From Aporrectodea caliginosa (Eukaryota > Annelida > Clitellata > Crassiclitellata > Lumbricidae), in the NCBI GenBank assembly GCA_020284085.1, contig JACEVL010000151.1, positions 1,313,305-1,377,304 of the forward strand: a stretch of 64,000 bases of DNA, given 5' to 3'. Within the stretch, counting starts at the first letter, position 1. Each line of letters opens with the position of its first letter. The position numbers and the translations under genes are program-made. This document shows, piece by piece, positions 46,501-56,899 of this stretch. The notes beneath the pieces were generated by a model, which was not told the origin of the DNA, made no database searches, and saw only the letters and a list, made by a program, of their open reading frames with translations.

Positions 46501-48325
46501 GCTAATGAAACTAATGGTTAGTGTATATTGTAATCAGTAGTGTAGGCTGTAATCATTAATTAAACTGTAATTGTTAATGAAGCACAGGCAGTGCTTTGTG
46601 AGATATTTTTGGAGGATGCCATATTTGGTGTTTAGATACTTACTTATGTATGTACTTTCTTATGTTCTTATGTGCAGTCATACTTACTTACTTACTTGTC
46701 AACAATTGTTCTGAGAGGAATGATACAGAGGTGATGGATGCTTTGGGTGAAGCACAAACTGGCAGCAATAGTCTAGGATGTGGTAACCTCTGTCTCTAAG
46801 CTACATCACTCGACAGTTTCAATTGACAGATTCGGATGTGAGATATTTTCGGTACTGCACTCGCCGCTGCTTACGGTCTGACCTGGGTAGTAACTTGATT
46901 TCGGTTTGGTTTTAATGCACCATCGGTTGATGCATTGCATGTTGGATTTTGGCACTAAAGAACAGGGGTTCCCAATTTTTTCTATGCCCTGCACCCCTGG
47001 GAAATGTTTGACCAATGTTTGCACCACTTACAAAAGTATTATCACGTTTGAAGACGCATACACGAAATTGTTACTACTGAAACTTGTGCTTACAAGCCTC
47101 AGGATAGCCCTACAGGCTTAGTGTTACATGGAAATAAACTTCTAATCTTACGGTCTTACCCATACTTATCCTACAACAGCTAAAAAATTTATAATGTATT
47201 GTGAATGCATTCCTATAATTCATACTTTCGCTCTTTATTCCACCCCCTGAAATGACATGTCGCACCCTCTGGGGGTGCGTGCAACCCAGTTTGGGAACCT
47301 CTGCTATAGAAATTTCTAATTAATAATAATAGCACTGTTTTTCAACTAGTTCTGAAGTCTGTCTCTTGGGTTAAAAACAGAAATGATTATAATAATATAA
47401 TTTTTCGTCTTTGTATGTGCAAGCTGTAACTATGTGTGGCATCACTGCTGCAGATCTTTGAGTATTGAATCACACCTGTTATGGATAGCCATTTGGGAGG
47501 CCATTTATACAATGCAATACAATACAATTGAAATTTGATAATGCCGGCTAACCCCTTGCAATCTTACGTCAGAAGTCTAACGGCAGAACTTCGCCTAAGC
47601 GACTTTAAATATAATTAAGAAGAAATTATTTGTCAGTTCGCAAACATTGCTCAGGTAACTGGTAGAGAGTCACCACTGGCAGTCACGGGCAAAGCAACTG
47701 AGTCCAGCCAACAGAGTCCTAACTAACTAGAGTTGGCAGATGAAAGCAAGAGTTTTTGAAGCACATCAGAATCTAGTAAATAAGTAAGGCTTTATTTTCA
47801 GAAATGAAAAACTAAGCCTGGGGAAAACCCGGGCGAACGCCGGGTAGGGATGCTAGTTAATAATAATCTGAAATCCGATTATCTATTTCTGAAGTCTCTC
47901 TCTTTTATTATTGACAAAACGATAATTGAATTATTGCCTCTTTATATATAAAATGTAACTAGTCTGGCACAACAGTGAGTTAACAGTAGAATCCCCCACA
48001 GCGACGTATTAATGCCTCATATGCAAAGCGGAGTCTTCTGAAAGCCAATGATGGTAATAGTAGAACCCCGTACATGTACATACGTTACGGATCGTTGCGA
48101 TTAACAGGTTTTCAGTAACTTGCATTATATTATAATATATTAAATTTTCTATGGAAGGCTGACACACAAAAACGATAATCGAGTTTAAAATCTAGATTTG
48201 GCTAAAACTGATAATCGGTTTGCCATAGAAAAATGTTTGGCTTTATATAAATGACCAACTGCATACATAAATATGTACTATGAAAAATGATGAGAATGTT
48301 TTTTGTTTCAGCTGGAACGCATTAG
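37566..48325 (+). CDS. CSNK1A1: Casein kinase I alpha, 8 exons, 329 residues
   Basis: Monomeric Ser/Thr kinase, in other animals the priming kinase for beta-catenin and a regulator of Wnt and Hedgehog signalling. Exons: 37566-37694, 41185-41291, 42373-42499, 43658-43756, 44480-44698, 45409-45483, 46064-46283, 48312-48325; all phases close. Seen: glycine loop [10 protein letters not shown], catalytic lysine K48 (AVKLES), ELLY-type helix, [10 protein letters not shown], catalytic loop [10 protein letters not shown] (D138), activation loop [20 protein letters not shown], and the CK1-specific [19 protein letters not shown]. Length is close to the usual 325-337 residues. The metal-binding motif is DYG (159-161) instead of the usual DFG. 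The C-terminus is a short Ala/Gly-rich tail ending AGTH. The 42373 acceptor lies only 38 bp after a better-looking AG at 42333-42334, which would shift the frame. Identity as the alpha isoform is very secure. Confidence 0.97.
37919..38260. mobile_element. MITE with 42-bp inverted repeats and internal tandem repeat
   Basis: Perfect 8-bp duplication TAAATGTA (37911-37918, 38261-38268). Terminal inverted repeats begin GGTAAACGTGTAGTTTA and run about 42 bp with three or four differences. The interior is six copies of a 36-37-bp unit built around 'CAATCCAGCTTCTATTTA...AAGAATT'. hAT-size duplication; no coding capacity. In CK1 intron 1. Confidence 0.92.
39003..39242 (-). pseudogene. piggyBac transposase N-terminal fragment
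   Basis: 79 residues with an [13 protein letters not shown] start and Ser/Asp-rich tract. The catalytic aspartates and zinc finger are absent, so it is non-functional as a transposase. Confidence 0.6.
39423..40159 (-). mobile_element. piggyBac-type element nested in the outer copy
   Basis: 737 bp bounded by TTAA (39419-39422 and 40160-40163). Ends CCCTTTCGCCCC and the complement of GGGGCAAGAGGG match at 10 of 12. Subterminal repeats of 'cggccttacggg' fill the right side (40010-40150). Minus-strand 39666-39857 encodes 63 residues with [12 protein letters not shown], a second N-terminal relic of this class. Confidence 0.8.
40455..40690. repeat. About 30-bp minisatellite
   Basis: Degenerate copies of CCATAACCATCTACAGTTGC TATGACAA in CK1 intron 1. 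Confidence 0.8.
41425..41725 (+). mobile_element. tRNA-derived SINE (family D)
   Basis: Head 'gtagttagtgtgctggactttc' with B-box-like GGGTTCTAATTCCCACC, body 'tgagtacacta...ccgcacactgt.ggtgggaagatgag' and 'catatgccgaggctaagaaaa', end 'agggactgctcttct'. First of three same-strand copies in CK1 introns. Confidence 0.85.
42090..42270. repeat. Degenerate GAGAGGTAC tandem repeat
   Basis: Roughly 28-30-bp repeats around 'TTTTGAGAGGTACT', just before CK1 exon 3. Confidence 0.6.
42630..42860 (+). mobile_element. tRNA-derived SINE (family E)
   Basis: tRNA-like head (GGGGTCCGGTGGCGCG ... GAGTTCGAGCCCCGGTAGG), a body 'gctattagcgccgtgtattacagg', and an end 'aggcgctaaattaaagaaaag' leading to an ATT tail. 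Only copy recognised here. Confidence 0.75.
43265..43625 (+). mobile_element. tRNA-derived SINE (family D), longest copy
   Basis: Full head (CTCGATAGCGTAGTTGTTAGC, B-box TGTCAAATCCCCGCC) and complete body. Ends with 'ccttgtgcacca...cggtgctatagaagt', a 3' segment also present at 46895-46962 and 51215-51290. Stops 33 bp before CK1 exon 4. Confidence 0.88.
44060..44187 (-). mobile_element. tRNA-derived SINE (family B)
   Basis: Reverse copy: head complement 'acacggtggccaaatgg', B-box GGTTCAAGCCTCC, and the 'tagggaccttgagcaagtccc' body. Confidence 0.8.
44311..44405 (+). mobile_element. LINE 3'-end fragment
   Basis: 'caacccctctgac.tgacgcagc' and 'ttacgattatgat' end, matching 52008-52110. Confidence 0.65.
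44862..45243. repeat. CT-rich degenerate (CCATCCCT)n tract
   Basis: Polypyrimidine region of CK1 intron 5 made of imperfect CCTCCATCC-type repeats. Long Ser/Pro/Leu frames here are artefacts. Confidence 0.85.
45655..45850 (+). mobile_element. SINE family D, 5'-truncated
   Basis: Body 'ctcgggtataatgaatagac' to 'agggactgctcttctatagca'. The head is absent. Confidence 0.75.
46310..46585. repeat. Degenerate 'ACTGTAATTGTTAATGAA' tandem repeat
   Basis: About 15 variable-length units in CK1 intron 7, directly after exon 7. Confidence 0.75.
46963..47303. mobile_element. hAT-type MITE, 341 bp, with paralogous empty site
   Basis: Ends CAGGGGTTCCCAA and the complement of TTGGGAACCTCTG (12 of 13). Flanks CTAAAGAA (46955-46962) and CTATAGAA (47304-47311), 7 of 8. 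The flanking repeat (caccatcggttgatgcattg...) has an uninterrupted relative at 51215-51290 that reads CTATAGAA once, which confirms the target site. Confidence 0.9.
47312..48311. other. CK1 intron 7, distal part
   Basis: AT-rich, with scattered LINE/SINE tail relics such as 'acaatacaatacaatt' near 47520. No gene seen. Confidence 0.5.
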
Positions 48326-49360
48326 AACGGGTGACACACCTCCTCCAACCACGGTGAAAAAAACTGTTGTTCAACCTCGTCTGTTTTTGGCTTCCTGTCG
48401 AAACTCTAACTCTGTGGTTAATGTTCGTGATCGATTCATCGCGAGGTGGCGTCTGTCGTGAATTGATCTGTTCTCTGTGTTTGGCATTGTTTTTCTGATG
48501 ATGCATCACGGTCCGAACGTTATGTCCTTTCTGCAACGTCTCTGTAATGCATCATTGATTCGAATGGTGAGGCATCGGCCATTTCTGCATCCTAATTGTT
48601 CAGCTTTTCACGAGTGCTGCGTCAAGTCGGAGGGGTTGTCCAGGGAAGATTAGAGTCCAGTTACCAGAGAGAGGAGGTAGAAGAGGTGGTAAGGCGTTTT
48701 TCGTTGAGGATGAGAAAGCGTGGAGGGTTGGATGGATTTGGGTTGGGATTGGGGAAGAGGTGGGACTTCAGTTTGGAGTGGAAAGCATGTGGGGGTGATA
48801 AGTAGGGAATTCTTAGGCAGTTGATGTTCGATGGCCGGTGCAACACTTGTCCGAATCATAACGCTGCTCAGACGTGAACTGTGACTCATCAGTCATTTCT
48901 GCGTAGTTTGATATGTTCTTCGTGCATGGCTGATTCGAATCATGTGGCATCATTTACGTCGCTACTGTCAATCTGTTGATTCGTGTGATTCATCCGATTC
49001 TCTTCTTGATGAATCTGCATGTTTTATTTTGATAAGAAGCTGTTGACAGTTTGGTTGGTGTGAACTTGTTCTCTTTTGAATTTTTCTAGCGAATGCAGTT
49101 GATTAGTGTGCATGTATTTATTAATTTACTTATGTACGATGAGGAGTGGTACGTTCGCGAACGACGCGTGCATTGGGAAAATTATTTTAAAAATTTAAAA
49201 CAAGAAGATGTCCTAAAATATTTATTCTGGCAATACTTCGTTTCTCAACTGACTGGTGTACTGAAAGCTGTTAACAAAAAGCCCTATATTTTTAGTTTAT
49301 TTTTGCTTTAGTGTTAGTCTCACATAATTTATTCATTCCATAAATTCATTAGGCCTCTGG

Positions 49361-49366
49361 AATAAA
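49361..49366 (+). other. Candidate polyadenylation signal for CK1-alpha
   Basis: AATAAA about 1.04 kb after the stop codon, the first strong hexamer downstream, giving a 3' UTR of plausible length. A second one is at about 50194. Confidence 0.35.
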
Positions 49367-49504
49367 ACTTATTTTACTTACAATTTATTCTTCATTTGTT
49401 AGTACACAAATTATACCTCGTGTGAAAGTATGAGAAACATCACTTAATTGATACTCGTAGAATTTGACACCGCGTCTAAAACGTTGATGGAAGACAATTT
49501 TTGT

Positions 49505-49640
49505 GTAGTGGGTATGGTAGCCGATTGGCCAGTACGCTCGCCTTGTAATGCAGAGAATACGGGTTCGAGCCTCCTCCCCGATACTGTTACTATGCGGGGA
49601 CGTTGAGCAAGTCCTTCACTCGCAATTGCTCGGTACCATC
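49505..49640 (+). mobile_element. tRNA-derived SINE (family B), head copy
   Basis: GGTAGCCGATTGGCCAGTAC A-box region and GGTTCGAGCCTCC B-box, then 'ggacgttgagcaagtccttc' and 'cgcaattgctcgg'. Confidence 0.85.
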
Positions 49641-50057
49641 TATTGATGTTTGGTCATTAGGTAGCGGTGCATAATAAATGCATAATAATGATAATAAATA
49701 ATGATAGTGTCTGCATGGAGCTGCTTAGGTTCTGAGGAAAACTAATTTATTGCCGATGAGTTTGCCAGTTTCTGCAAGAAAATCTAGCCACAAATTTCTA
49801 TTTTATGCAATTTCTTTGTGGTTGTGCTTTTGTAACTGTACTGGCTGCAGAAATGCATCTCGCATCTGGACGTTGTGTTTGAACCGTTTGGGAAAGAAAT
49901 TGTCATTATTTATAGGTCATAATTTAATCAGGGATCATAATTGTCGCTACAATCCTGCTTGCAAAGACTCTGTTGCAACCTTTGTGCATGTTAACATTTG
50001 TGTTGAATTGCGTTTATGCGTACGTGTGCAAGACAGAATCAAAACACTATAGCTTAA

Positions 50058-50120
50058 CACTTTAACGACGAACATGTACTTAAAGTGACTGGGAAACCAA
50101 TGCAGTTCGTCGTTAAAGTG
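50058..50120. mobile_element. 63-bp TTAA-flanked palindromic MITE
   Basis: Perfect 16-bp terminal inverted repeats CACTTTAACGACGAAC, between TTAA (50054-50057) and TTAA (50121-50124). The spacer is only 31 bp, so the element can fold into a hairpin. TTAA points to piggyBac-type mobilisation. Confidence 0.75.
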
Positions 50121-50242
50121 TTAAGGTGAGCTGCAGATGCATTTTGCCCAGAGTTTCTTGTCATGTTTTACCTATTTCGTATGTGCATATCTTAATAAAC
50201 AATGCAGTCTAAGGAGATATTTATAGCACCACTCTTGGTAAG

Positions 50243-50418
50243 CAGAGGCAGCGCCAGACTTTTTTTTAACCAGGGCAGTCATACAAGTAACCAGTGCAGA
50301 GGTGATTTATGCCCCAAATAAATTCTCAGCAGGGCAAAAATTCTGGCAGCCTTGTGGCAGGGCAACGACCAGGGCAAATACTGTTTTACCAGGTCATTGG
50401 CCCTGGCTTGCCCTGCTG
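50243..50418. mobile_element. hAT-type MITE, 176 bp (candidate)
   Basis: Flanks TTGGTAAG (50235-50242) and TTGGTAAT (50419-50426), 7 of 8. Ends CAGAGGCAGCGCCAG and the complement of CTGGCTTGCCCTGCTG share CAG..G and GCCAG. Confidence 0.6.
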
Positions 50419-50426
50419 TTGGTAAT

Positions 50427-51590
50427 AGGAAGCAGAACCTGCTTGGTTGGATACAAGTCACAAGCCTGTTGAGTGCTTTGTGACATTGCTGTAAATATTC
50501 AACTGTAAAACACGCCTGTATAATTGAGCCGTGTTGCAACGCTGTTGAGAAGTACTGTGTCTTAAGCGTCTTGCATATACGCACAACTGTTGACAAGCTT
50601 TAAAGGACGTGTTACACAAGAACTAAATTATGATTTTTATTTACTACATGTATGTCACAGCTTCTGATTAATTTTTCTATTAAACGACATAAGAAGTGAT
50701 TATGTCCATGTTTTATTGTACTTTGCAAGAGTTTTAATATTTGTTACACAGAACCTTTTTCTCTGCATGAAATGCGCTCAGTTTTCTTCCAGATGGAGAA
50801 CAGCGTGTAAAAAGGCGAGAATCCTTTGTACGCTGGAACCTTCTTTTAGAGCTGTCTGCTGGAACCATATCAATTACTGGGTTATGACAAAGTGTACTGT
50901 ATGGAGGTCCTGAATTAATTAAATTTGGGTACATATTGCTGACCTTGTTTCGTCAAAACTTCACATTAGAGTGGTCCTTGTTATGAGGAGGTTCAGGCAC
51001 AAGTGATAAACGAGGTCATCTTTCTCTGGTCATTCCTAAACCTAAAAGGCTAAAACTGAACAATCTCTTTGGATTTCTGATCTGTCCAGGCTGTGTTTGT
51101 TCGTTCTGCTCAGTCGCTTATATCACTTCGTTCTCAACTAGACTTGCCTCTTTCAAATTGCTTATTTACCATAGACTGACTGTCTTATGGACTGATCATC
51201 TGAATATTGACCTGATCGTGGCTTGGTTTTGGTGTGCCATCGGTTGATGCCTTGTGTATTATACACCGGCGCTATAGAAGTTTCTAATATATAACAATCT
51301 CCTTCTGTTTGCATCTATTATTATTGTTATTTATATTATTATTTTTTTATCCAAGGTATCAAGGATCCCTCAGGATTTAGAAAATTCCTATTAGGAGCAG
51401 GTCATTTGTCTGGATGGTCAGGCCTCGTCTTCGGGGTTTGTAGGAAAAGTGTCTTTAAATGCGACCATGTGATTATTATTATTATTTTAACCTGTGAAGT
51501 AAGTTTAAGGTTGTGGAGATGACGGTTTTGGTAATGCTAATTTTCACATTATGTCCAGCTTCTAAATCACAACTACTGTCTATTCTTTTA
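50427..51590. other. Intergenic, no gene seen
   Basis: AT-rich. A SINE/LINE tail relic at 51215-51290 is the empty-site relative of the MITE at 46963. Confidence 0.5.
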
Positions 51591-51599
51591 CGATCTGCA

Positions 51600-51720
51600 G
51601 GAGACTCCATCCATTCGACTTCTTCTCTCTCCATTATCCGTCTATGTTTTGATTTTTAGTTTGCGAGCAACTGAGTAGTTGGCTTCAGAAGTGGCGCTAT
51701 ATAAATTAATATATTACAAT
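51600..51720 (+). mobile_element. LINE 3'-end fragment
   Basis: 'ctgagtagttggcttcagaagtggcgctatataaattaa', matching the 3' end family of 35460-35490. Confidence 0.6.
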
Positions 51721-51989
51721 TAATAGCATGCAGTTTCAGAAAAGAGGTGGATTTTGTATACTAACTTTTAAAAGCACTTGTTCGAAGCTGTTGGATACTG
51801 CCTCTTTCCTCGGATTATTTAAGAGTTTTTAACTCAATATTATATTAAAACTTAAATTATTATTATTTTTTATTGTGATAGGTAATTTGTGAGTTAGACT
51901 TAACTTTATGACCTGTGAAACTTGGGAGATACAACTGCAAATATTATGACGTTGGTGTCAAATCCTCTGGAAACCGGACTCGGACCTCC

Positions 51990-52112
51990 CTCGGACTACT
52001 CTTTTGGACAACCCCTCTGACTAGACGCAGCGCTCGTGAATAAGCTGGTGCCCTGCGCTTGGCTTTCGAGTGGCGCTTTAGAAGTTTGGAGATTGCGATT
52101 ACGATTACGAAG
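51990..52112 (+). mobile_element. LINE 3'-end fragment
   Basis: 'caacccctctgactagacgcagcgctcgtgaataagctggt...gattacgattacga'. Confidence 0.7.
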
Positions 52113-53081
52113 GCATCAAACGATGGCGCTCCAAAAGCACACCAAATATCAGGTCAATTTCCGGCTGAGTCTGCCGACTGGTAATCTTGCTGTAGAGAAG
52201 CAGATCTTGAGTGGAAATTTAAATAATAATTTCAACAGACTGAACGCAACGAATAAACGGTTAAGTGCCAGCAAATGAAGCAGGTCACTGACCGAGAACA
52301 GGTTTCAGATCTTGGCTAATCTGTATCTTTTCTGACTTTGTTGGAGACGCTTTTCATTTGGCTCCATATAGTAAACCTCTCGCGTGAGAGGGCCGTGAGA
52401 CCACGTTTTTACTTTATCGGTCATCTTTCAAAGCTTCACTTCATTTGACTATACATTGTACATCCTTTTAGCTGCTACAACCATCTAACCACGAAGGACT
52501 GAAATTGCAACAATGACCTTAGAGGATAGACGCGGACGCCTGGCTATGGCCTCTGTCCAGTCGGTGAGCTACAGTTATCTTTCCAGCTGAGGAAACTAAT
52601 TTCCAGACAGCCAAGTCTATTGGGCCGAGAGCTGACCCGCTTTGTTTCACTTCGGCCAGGGCCTTTATAAGGTCGTCGTAGGCCTTAGGCACTTCGGCGT
52701 TCCTACACTCCCAACTGCCAGTTCTGCATTAAAGCTAAAGGCATACTGGTAATTAAGCATTCACATTATTTATGGACGTCATGTTTAATTATGGTTCACA
52801 AACACAGCCAGTTTTGATTTAAATCTCAATTTACTTTTTGTAATGGTGATTAAGTTTAATATCATGAATACTATCCACTAGGTCTAATGCAATATTTCCG
52901 GGTTTTTTCAATATCTCATTTTTAGACTTGCGTAGGCCCCTGAAAGATTCGTAGGCCGTAGCATAAGCCATGGCATAGGGCCTCACAAGTTCCACAACGT
53001 TTTTGAAGGCCCAAAATCCGGAGAAATTGTTGTAGCAATTAAATTCCTAATTTTTTTATAATTTTAAATAATTTAGTTAGC
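52113..53081. other. Intergenic, no gene seen
   Basis: No supported exon or recognised repeat. The reading frame over 52036-52278 begins inside a LINE 3' fragment and lacks any family features. Confidence 0.45.
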
Positions 53082-53362
53082 TGTTTACCCAGGGCCGGAT
53101 TTAGGGTGGTGGGGGCCCATGGGCGCCCAGTATGGTGGGGCCCTTTTCTCCGCAACAGAGTTTTTGCTTTTGTTGATGCGCAGTTACCCACAGGGACAAC
53201 CCTATACCAACAGTTAGGCCTATAACATATACTAACTCATACAGGCAAAGGTGCTAAAGGCAATGTTTAAATTGGTGACTTATTGTTCACTGCTGCTTTT
53301 TAAAAATTCACGTAAACGAAAATAAATTGGGAAGATTGCATTGAAAAAATTAGCAGTAAGAC

Positions 53363-53497
53363 GTGATGGGCGTCTATCATGGCTGCCAAACAGTTAAATT
53401 CGACTCATGTAATAACTTGTGATTATCCGTTCATACTGTGAATTGTAGCCTAATCATTCTGCGTACTTGTCAGTTTAGAAATATTAAACGAAGATTA
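53363..53497 (+). mobile_element. tRNA-derived SINE (family F) fragment
   Basis: 'gacgtgatgggcgtctatcatggctgcc' to 'aatattaaacgaagatt', continuing into (ATT)n. Nested in the hAT element. Confidence 0.75.
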
Positions 53498-53699
53498 TTA
53501 TTATTATCATTATTATTATTAACAGGTATTAAATAATTTCTCAAATACAAAACAAAAGATAAGCTTTAAGCTTCTTATGCAGTTAATAGAAGTCTTAATA
53601 GAAGTCACAGATACAGACAAACAAACAAACAAAGTAAAACGAATAGTGATAAATGGAAGCTCCAAACTAAAAACAGATAGCTTGAGTCAGTTAATTGGC

Positions 53700-54723
53700 T
53701 CAGTTAGGCCTACAGTTAGGTTTGCATTTGAATAGGCCCAATAGAGACTTTACACGCTTTTCTATTGGCAAAGTCATCAATAAACTGATTAAAATCCAAA
53801 TTGGCGTAGATTCACTCTCTATGCTCAACACTGCAAGGTGGCTAAGTCTCTCGTGCGGCATGCTTGTGCGAAGCCTGTTCTTAATTTTCTTCATCTTAGA
53901 AAAAGAACGTTCAGCACTACAGTTCGTGACCACGAGCACCAAGTACATTCTTAGCATAATTTCCACATTTAGAAATGACTTTCAACACCTTTGTCAAGTA
54001 TTAATTGCCATATATATAATTGGTACATGAACTGCTCCTGACTTTATGCTGATATTATGCTGAGGCCTGCGCTACCTGTCTCCTATTTAAACACTAGGAA
54101 ATAATAAGAAAACTGCACGAGCTCATTGCCAAGGTTTTCATCGAGGTCATCGCCATAGATTGCTATGTACAAGGGTTTTCGCTGAGTTGTGTATTTCTTC
54201 ATCACTACATGATTCAAGTCAAGCCTAGATAGAAAACCAAACCTTGAGCAGAGTAGTTCGTATGATGCTAGGCTGCTAGCCTTTTGACAACTCGGTTGTG
54301 AATTGATCGATGACAGGTAGAAAATTGTCAATCCAAAATTTCTCTGAAGCAGAGAGCGTGGCTTCTGGCGCTCGACCATAATCCAATGGAAGGAGAAGTA
54401 CGTTTTGATGACGTGTTCTTGTTTGAACATATTCCGCTGTTCCACAAATTTCTGCGCCCTTGCTCTCATACTCCGTGAAACGATCGCGCTTCGATTCAAC
54501 AAATCTTTTCAATGACTTCATGAGATGTACATGCACTTAATAGCTGTTGCTTGAAGGAAAGCATATAGCCTACGAGGTGTCTTTGCAAGTACCGTACCTT
54601 CTCATTTTGAGATGATTTTTCTTTACTTAACTTGCGTTTTTGAGAGCCACTAGGCCGATTAGTTCCCTTATGCCGATCTCCAATTCGGTTCATGTCTGTC
54701 GGTTGTAAGTACTTAGACTTCAA
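53700..54723 (-). pseudogene. Disrupted hAT transposase
   Basis: Minus-strand pieces 54723-54496, 54536-54276, 54300-54083 and 53966-53700 are in different frames with stops between them. The last holds the hAT C-terminal dimerisation motif (NCSAERSFSKMKKIKNRLRT then HERLSHLAVLSIE). The upstream pieces resemble the DUF4371/ZMYM1-like transposase group. It cannot make a whole protein. Confidence 0.8.
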
Positions 54724-55694
54724 ATTATATTAAGTAGGCCTATACTGATTTGCAAACTCAAACTGTGTTGTATGGCCTGATACAATGCATACATAAAAGT
54801 AGAATCCTAAAGGACTGCGTGTCTCTAAGCCACTACCAGCAGAGGCAGTATACAGCTGTTCACTGCTACAGATTGACAGTTTGGGTCATCGGAGGTCATA
54901 AGCACAAGCAGAACGGAATGCTATAGCTAAGATAGAATACCCACTTTCTGCAAGCCTTTCACCCTGAAACAAGATACTGTTACGGGGTCGATCTCAGGAT
55001 GCTGCACAGGTTCTTGATCCGTTCGCTGTCTGCTGCATGCGGACCGAGGCCACATCATTAGACGACCTGAGCTTGAGTTAAAAGTAAGATAATCTGTCAA
55101 CAGCTGCAGATGCCACTCTTAAGTTGTGAACAATATTAACGGGATATTTCAAAATTATGATTAGGCTATATAGTAGGCCAACAGTTATCGTTCAGAAGCC
55201 GACCACTTTGATTCAGATCCACTCACTCGTCACTCTTAGAATCTCTCCCTGAGTCAGATAGCACACACAGTAAAGGGACAAAAAATATTGCAACTTGTGG
55301 GGGCCCCTAAGTGGTGGGGGCCCCTGGGCTGGAGCCCGTGGAGCCCATGCTTAAATCCGGCCCTGTGTTTACCATTAAACGTTTTTCAGCGCTAGTCAGT
55401 TTTAGTTATTGAATACTGAACCTAGTCACAGTCTGTACAGATCTAGCCTATATTTCATAAAACATGGCTTATCATATACAGGTACGTTTAGACTTTGATA
55501 ATTGGCTTTGCTTTGGGGTTAGCCTATGGGTTAGAGCCCGGATTTCTTAGCCCGGCTCTTGGCTTAGGGCCCCCGGAAGTCTTAATCCGGCCCTGTATGC
55601 GATTGCGTATTCCACATTTCTTCAGCACCGGAAACTGTTGGTGAAACCATGCAACTCATTCTCGTGTCTCATGTATGTATGTATGTATGAGCAC

Positions 55695-55903
55695 TTGTTA
55701 CAGCGCCCCTTCAAGATTTCTACTCAGAGGTGCTCTCGACTACAGCGCGTACACTGAATCGGAGTTTCACGCCGAAGCGCTTTGAAGCAATTGCGAGTGA
55801 AGGATATTGCCCAGGGTCCCTACGCGGCGGCTTGAGGTGGATTCGAACCCGCAACCCTCCGGCTGCAAGGCACCGAACATACCCTTACACCACCGCGCCC
55901 CAC
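55695..55903 (-). mobile_element. tRNA-derived SINE (family B variant)
   Basis: Head complement 'gggcgcggtggtgtaagggt', B-box GGTTCGAATCC, then the body to 'ctgagtagaaatcttgaaggggcgct', the LINE-type 3' end. This suggests the SINE borrows its 3' end from the local LINE family. Confidence 0.85.
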
Positions 55904-56489
55904 AATTATAGTTTCTCCTGGAGCTGATTTACTGCTGGCAATCAATAGGCCTCGGTCTTTCGCTGGCTAATCTCATTTTCAAGACAGCTACAACGGTGTT
56001 ATCGTTTACAAGTGGGGCGATGGTGTTATCGTTTACAAGTGGGGTGAGTCGTGGGGTGGGATTTGGAGGAGTCGACCGACTGCAGCCAAATCTCAGATAA
56101 TTTACGCCACCAGAAAGATAATGTTGGCATATCTATACAGATATCCTACAATTCCGTGCATTTAAAGACTAGGATAGTTTATGGGTTAACCCTTTCGCTG
56201 CGACGGCCTTTTAATCCCATACGCGCGCCATGTAAACCTGAAATCTATAGGAAGTAGGCTATATCCGGAATATTCACATTGTAAATTTTTATGCCGAACT
56301 GTTTTGCAGGCAAGTATTGTTTGAAAAGCATAAGCCTTTTCCAAAGAATAAGCCATTTATCAAGGGCTATGTTTTGACCCTGGCAGTAGCTGTTATACAT
56401 GTTCCAGTTGTAGAACGTTCAATAAAGTAGCACCACAAATAGACCTATCTGAGAAATTGTTAAACTGAATGATCTATTCCAACGATTTC
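55904..56489. other. Intergenic
   Basis: No gene seen. TTAACCCTTTCGCTGCGACGG at about 56186 resembles the left end of the piggyBac elements at 38829/39423, but no right end was found. Confidence 0.5.
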
Positions 56490-56899
56490 CATTCTGTCTC
56501 GTCTGTTTGGCCCCCTCCCGGATTCTGACCTGGCACCGAAACGGACCAAACAACCTGGCTCTGGTGGACTCTATCAGCTGGTCTCCCTGATGCGACTTTT
56601 GTGTTGCGCTTAGAAATTTCGGAAAGGCTTTTCGTACATTACATTACACTGTGTTGAGTAGGCCTATACATTTTACAGAAAAGAACAAACTGGTAGGTTT
56701 CTGAATTATGTGCTGTAAGTCCAATCTACCAAGGCCACAGATGAAGCTTTTGATAGATTCCCATCTACGTGGAGAACTGAGGTGTGTGAGCGTAGGGAAA
56801 CTGAGGTTTGGGATCATAGGGGAACTAAGGTTTGGGACCGCTGTACAATTGTTTTCTTTCTAATATGGTGGAATACCGCAGCCAGACACCTTATAACAA

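Larger units (their letters stand above)
53090..55365 (-). mobile_element. hAT transposon with broken transposase, 2.3 kb
   Basis: Perfect 8-bp duplication TGTTTACC (53082-53089, 55366-55373). Terminal inverted repeats CAGGGCCGGATTTA and the complement of TTAAATCCGGCCCTG, followed on both sides by 'GGTGGGGGCCC' blocks. The minus strand carries a disrupted transposase. A family F SINE copy (53363-53497) is inserted in its left part. Confidence 0.93.

Noticed and set aside
49093..49311. 72-residue frame after CK1
   Set aside because: It lies in the likely 3' UTR and has no recognisable features.
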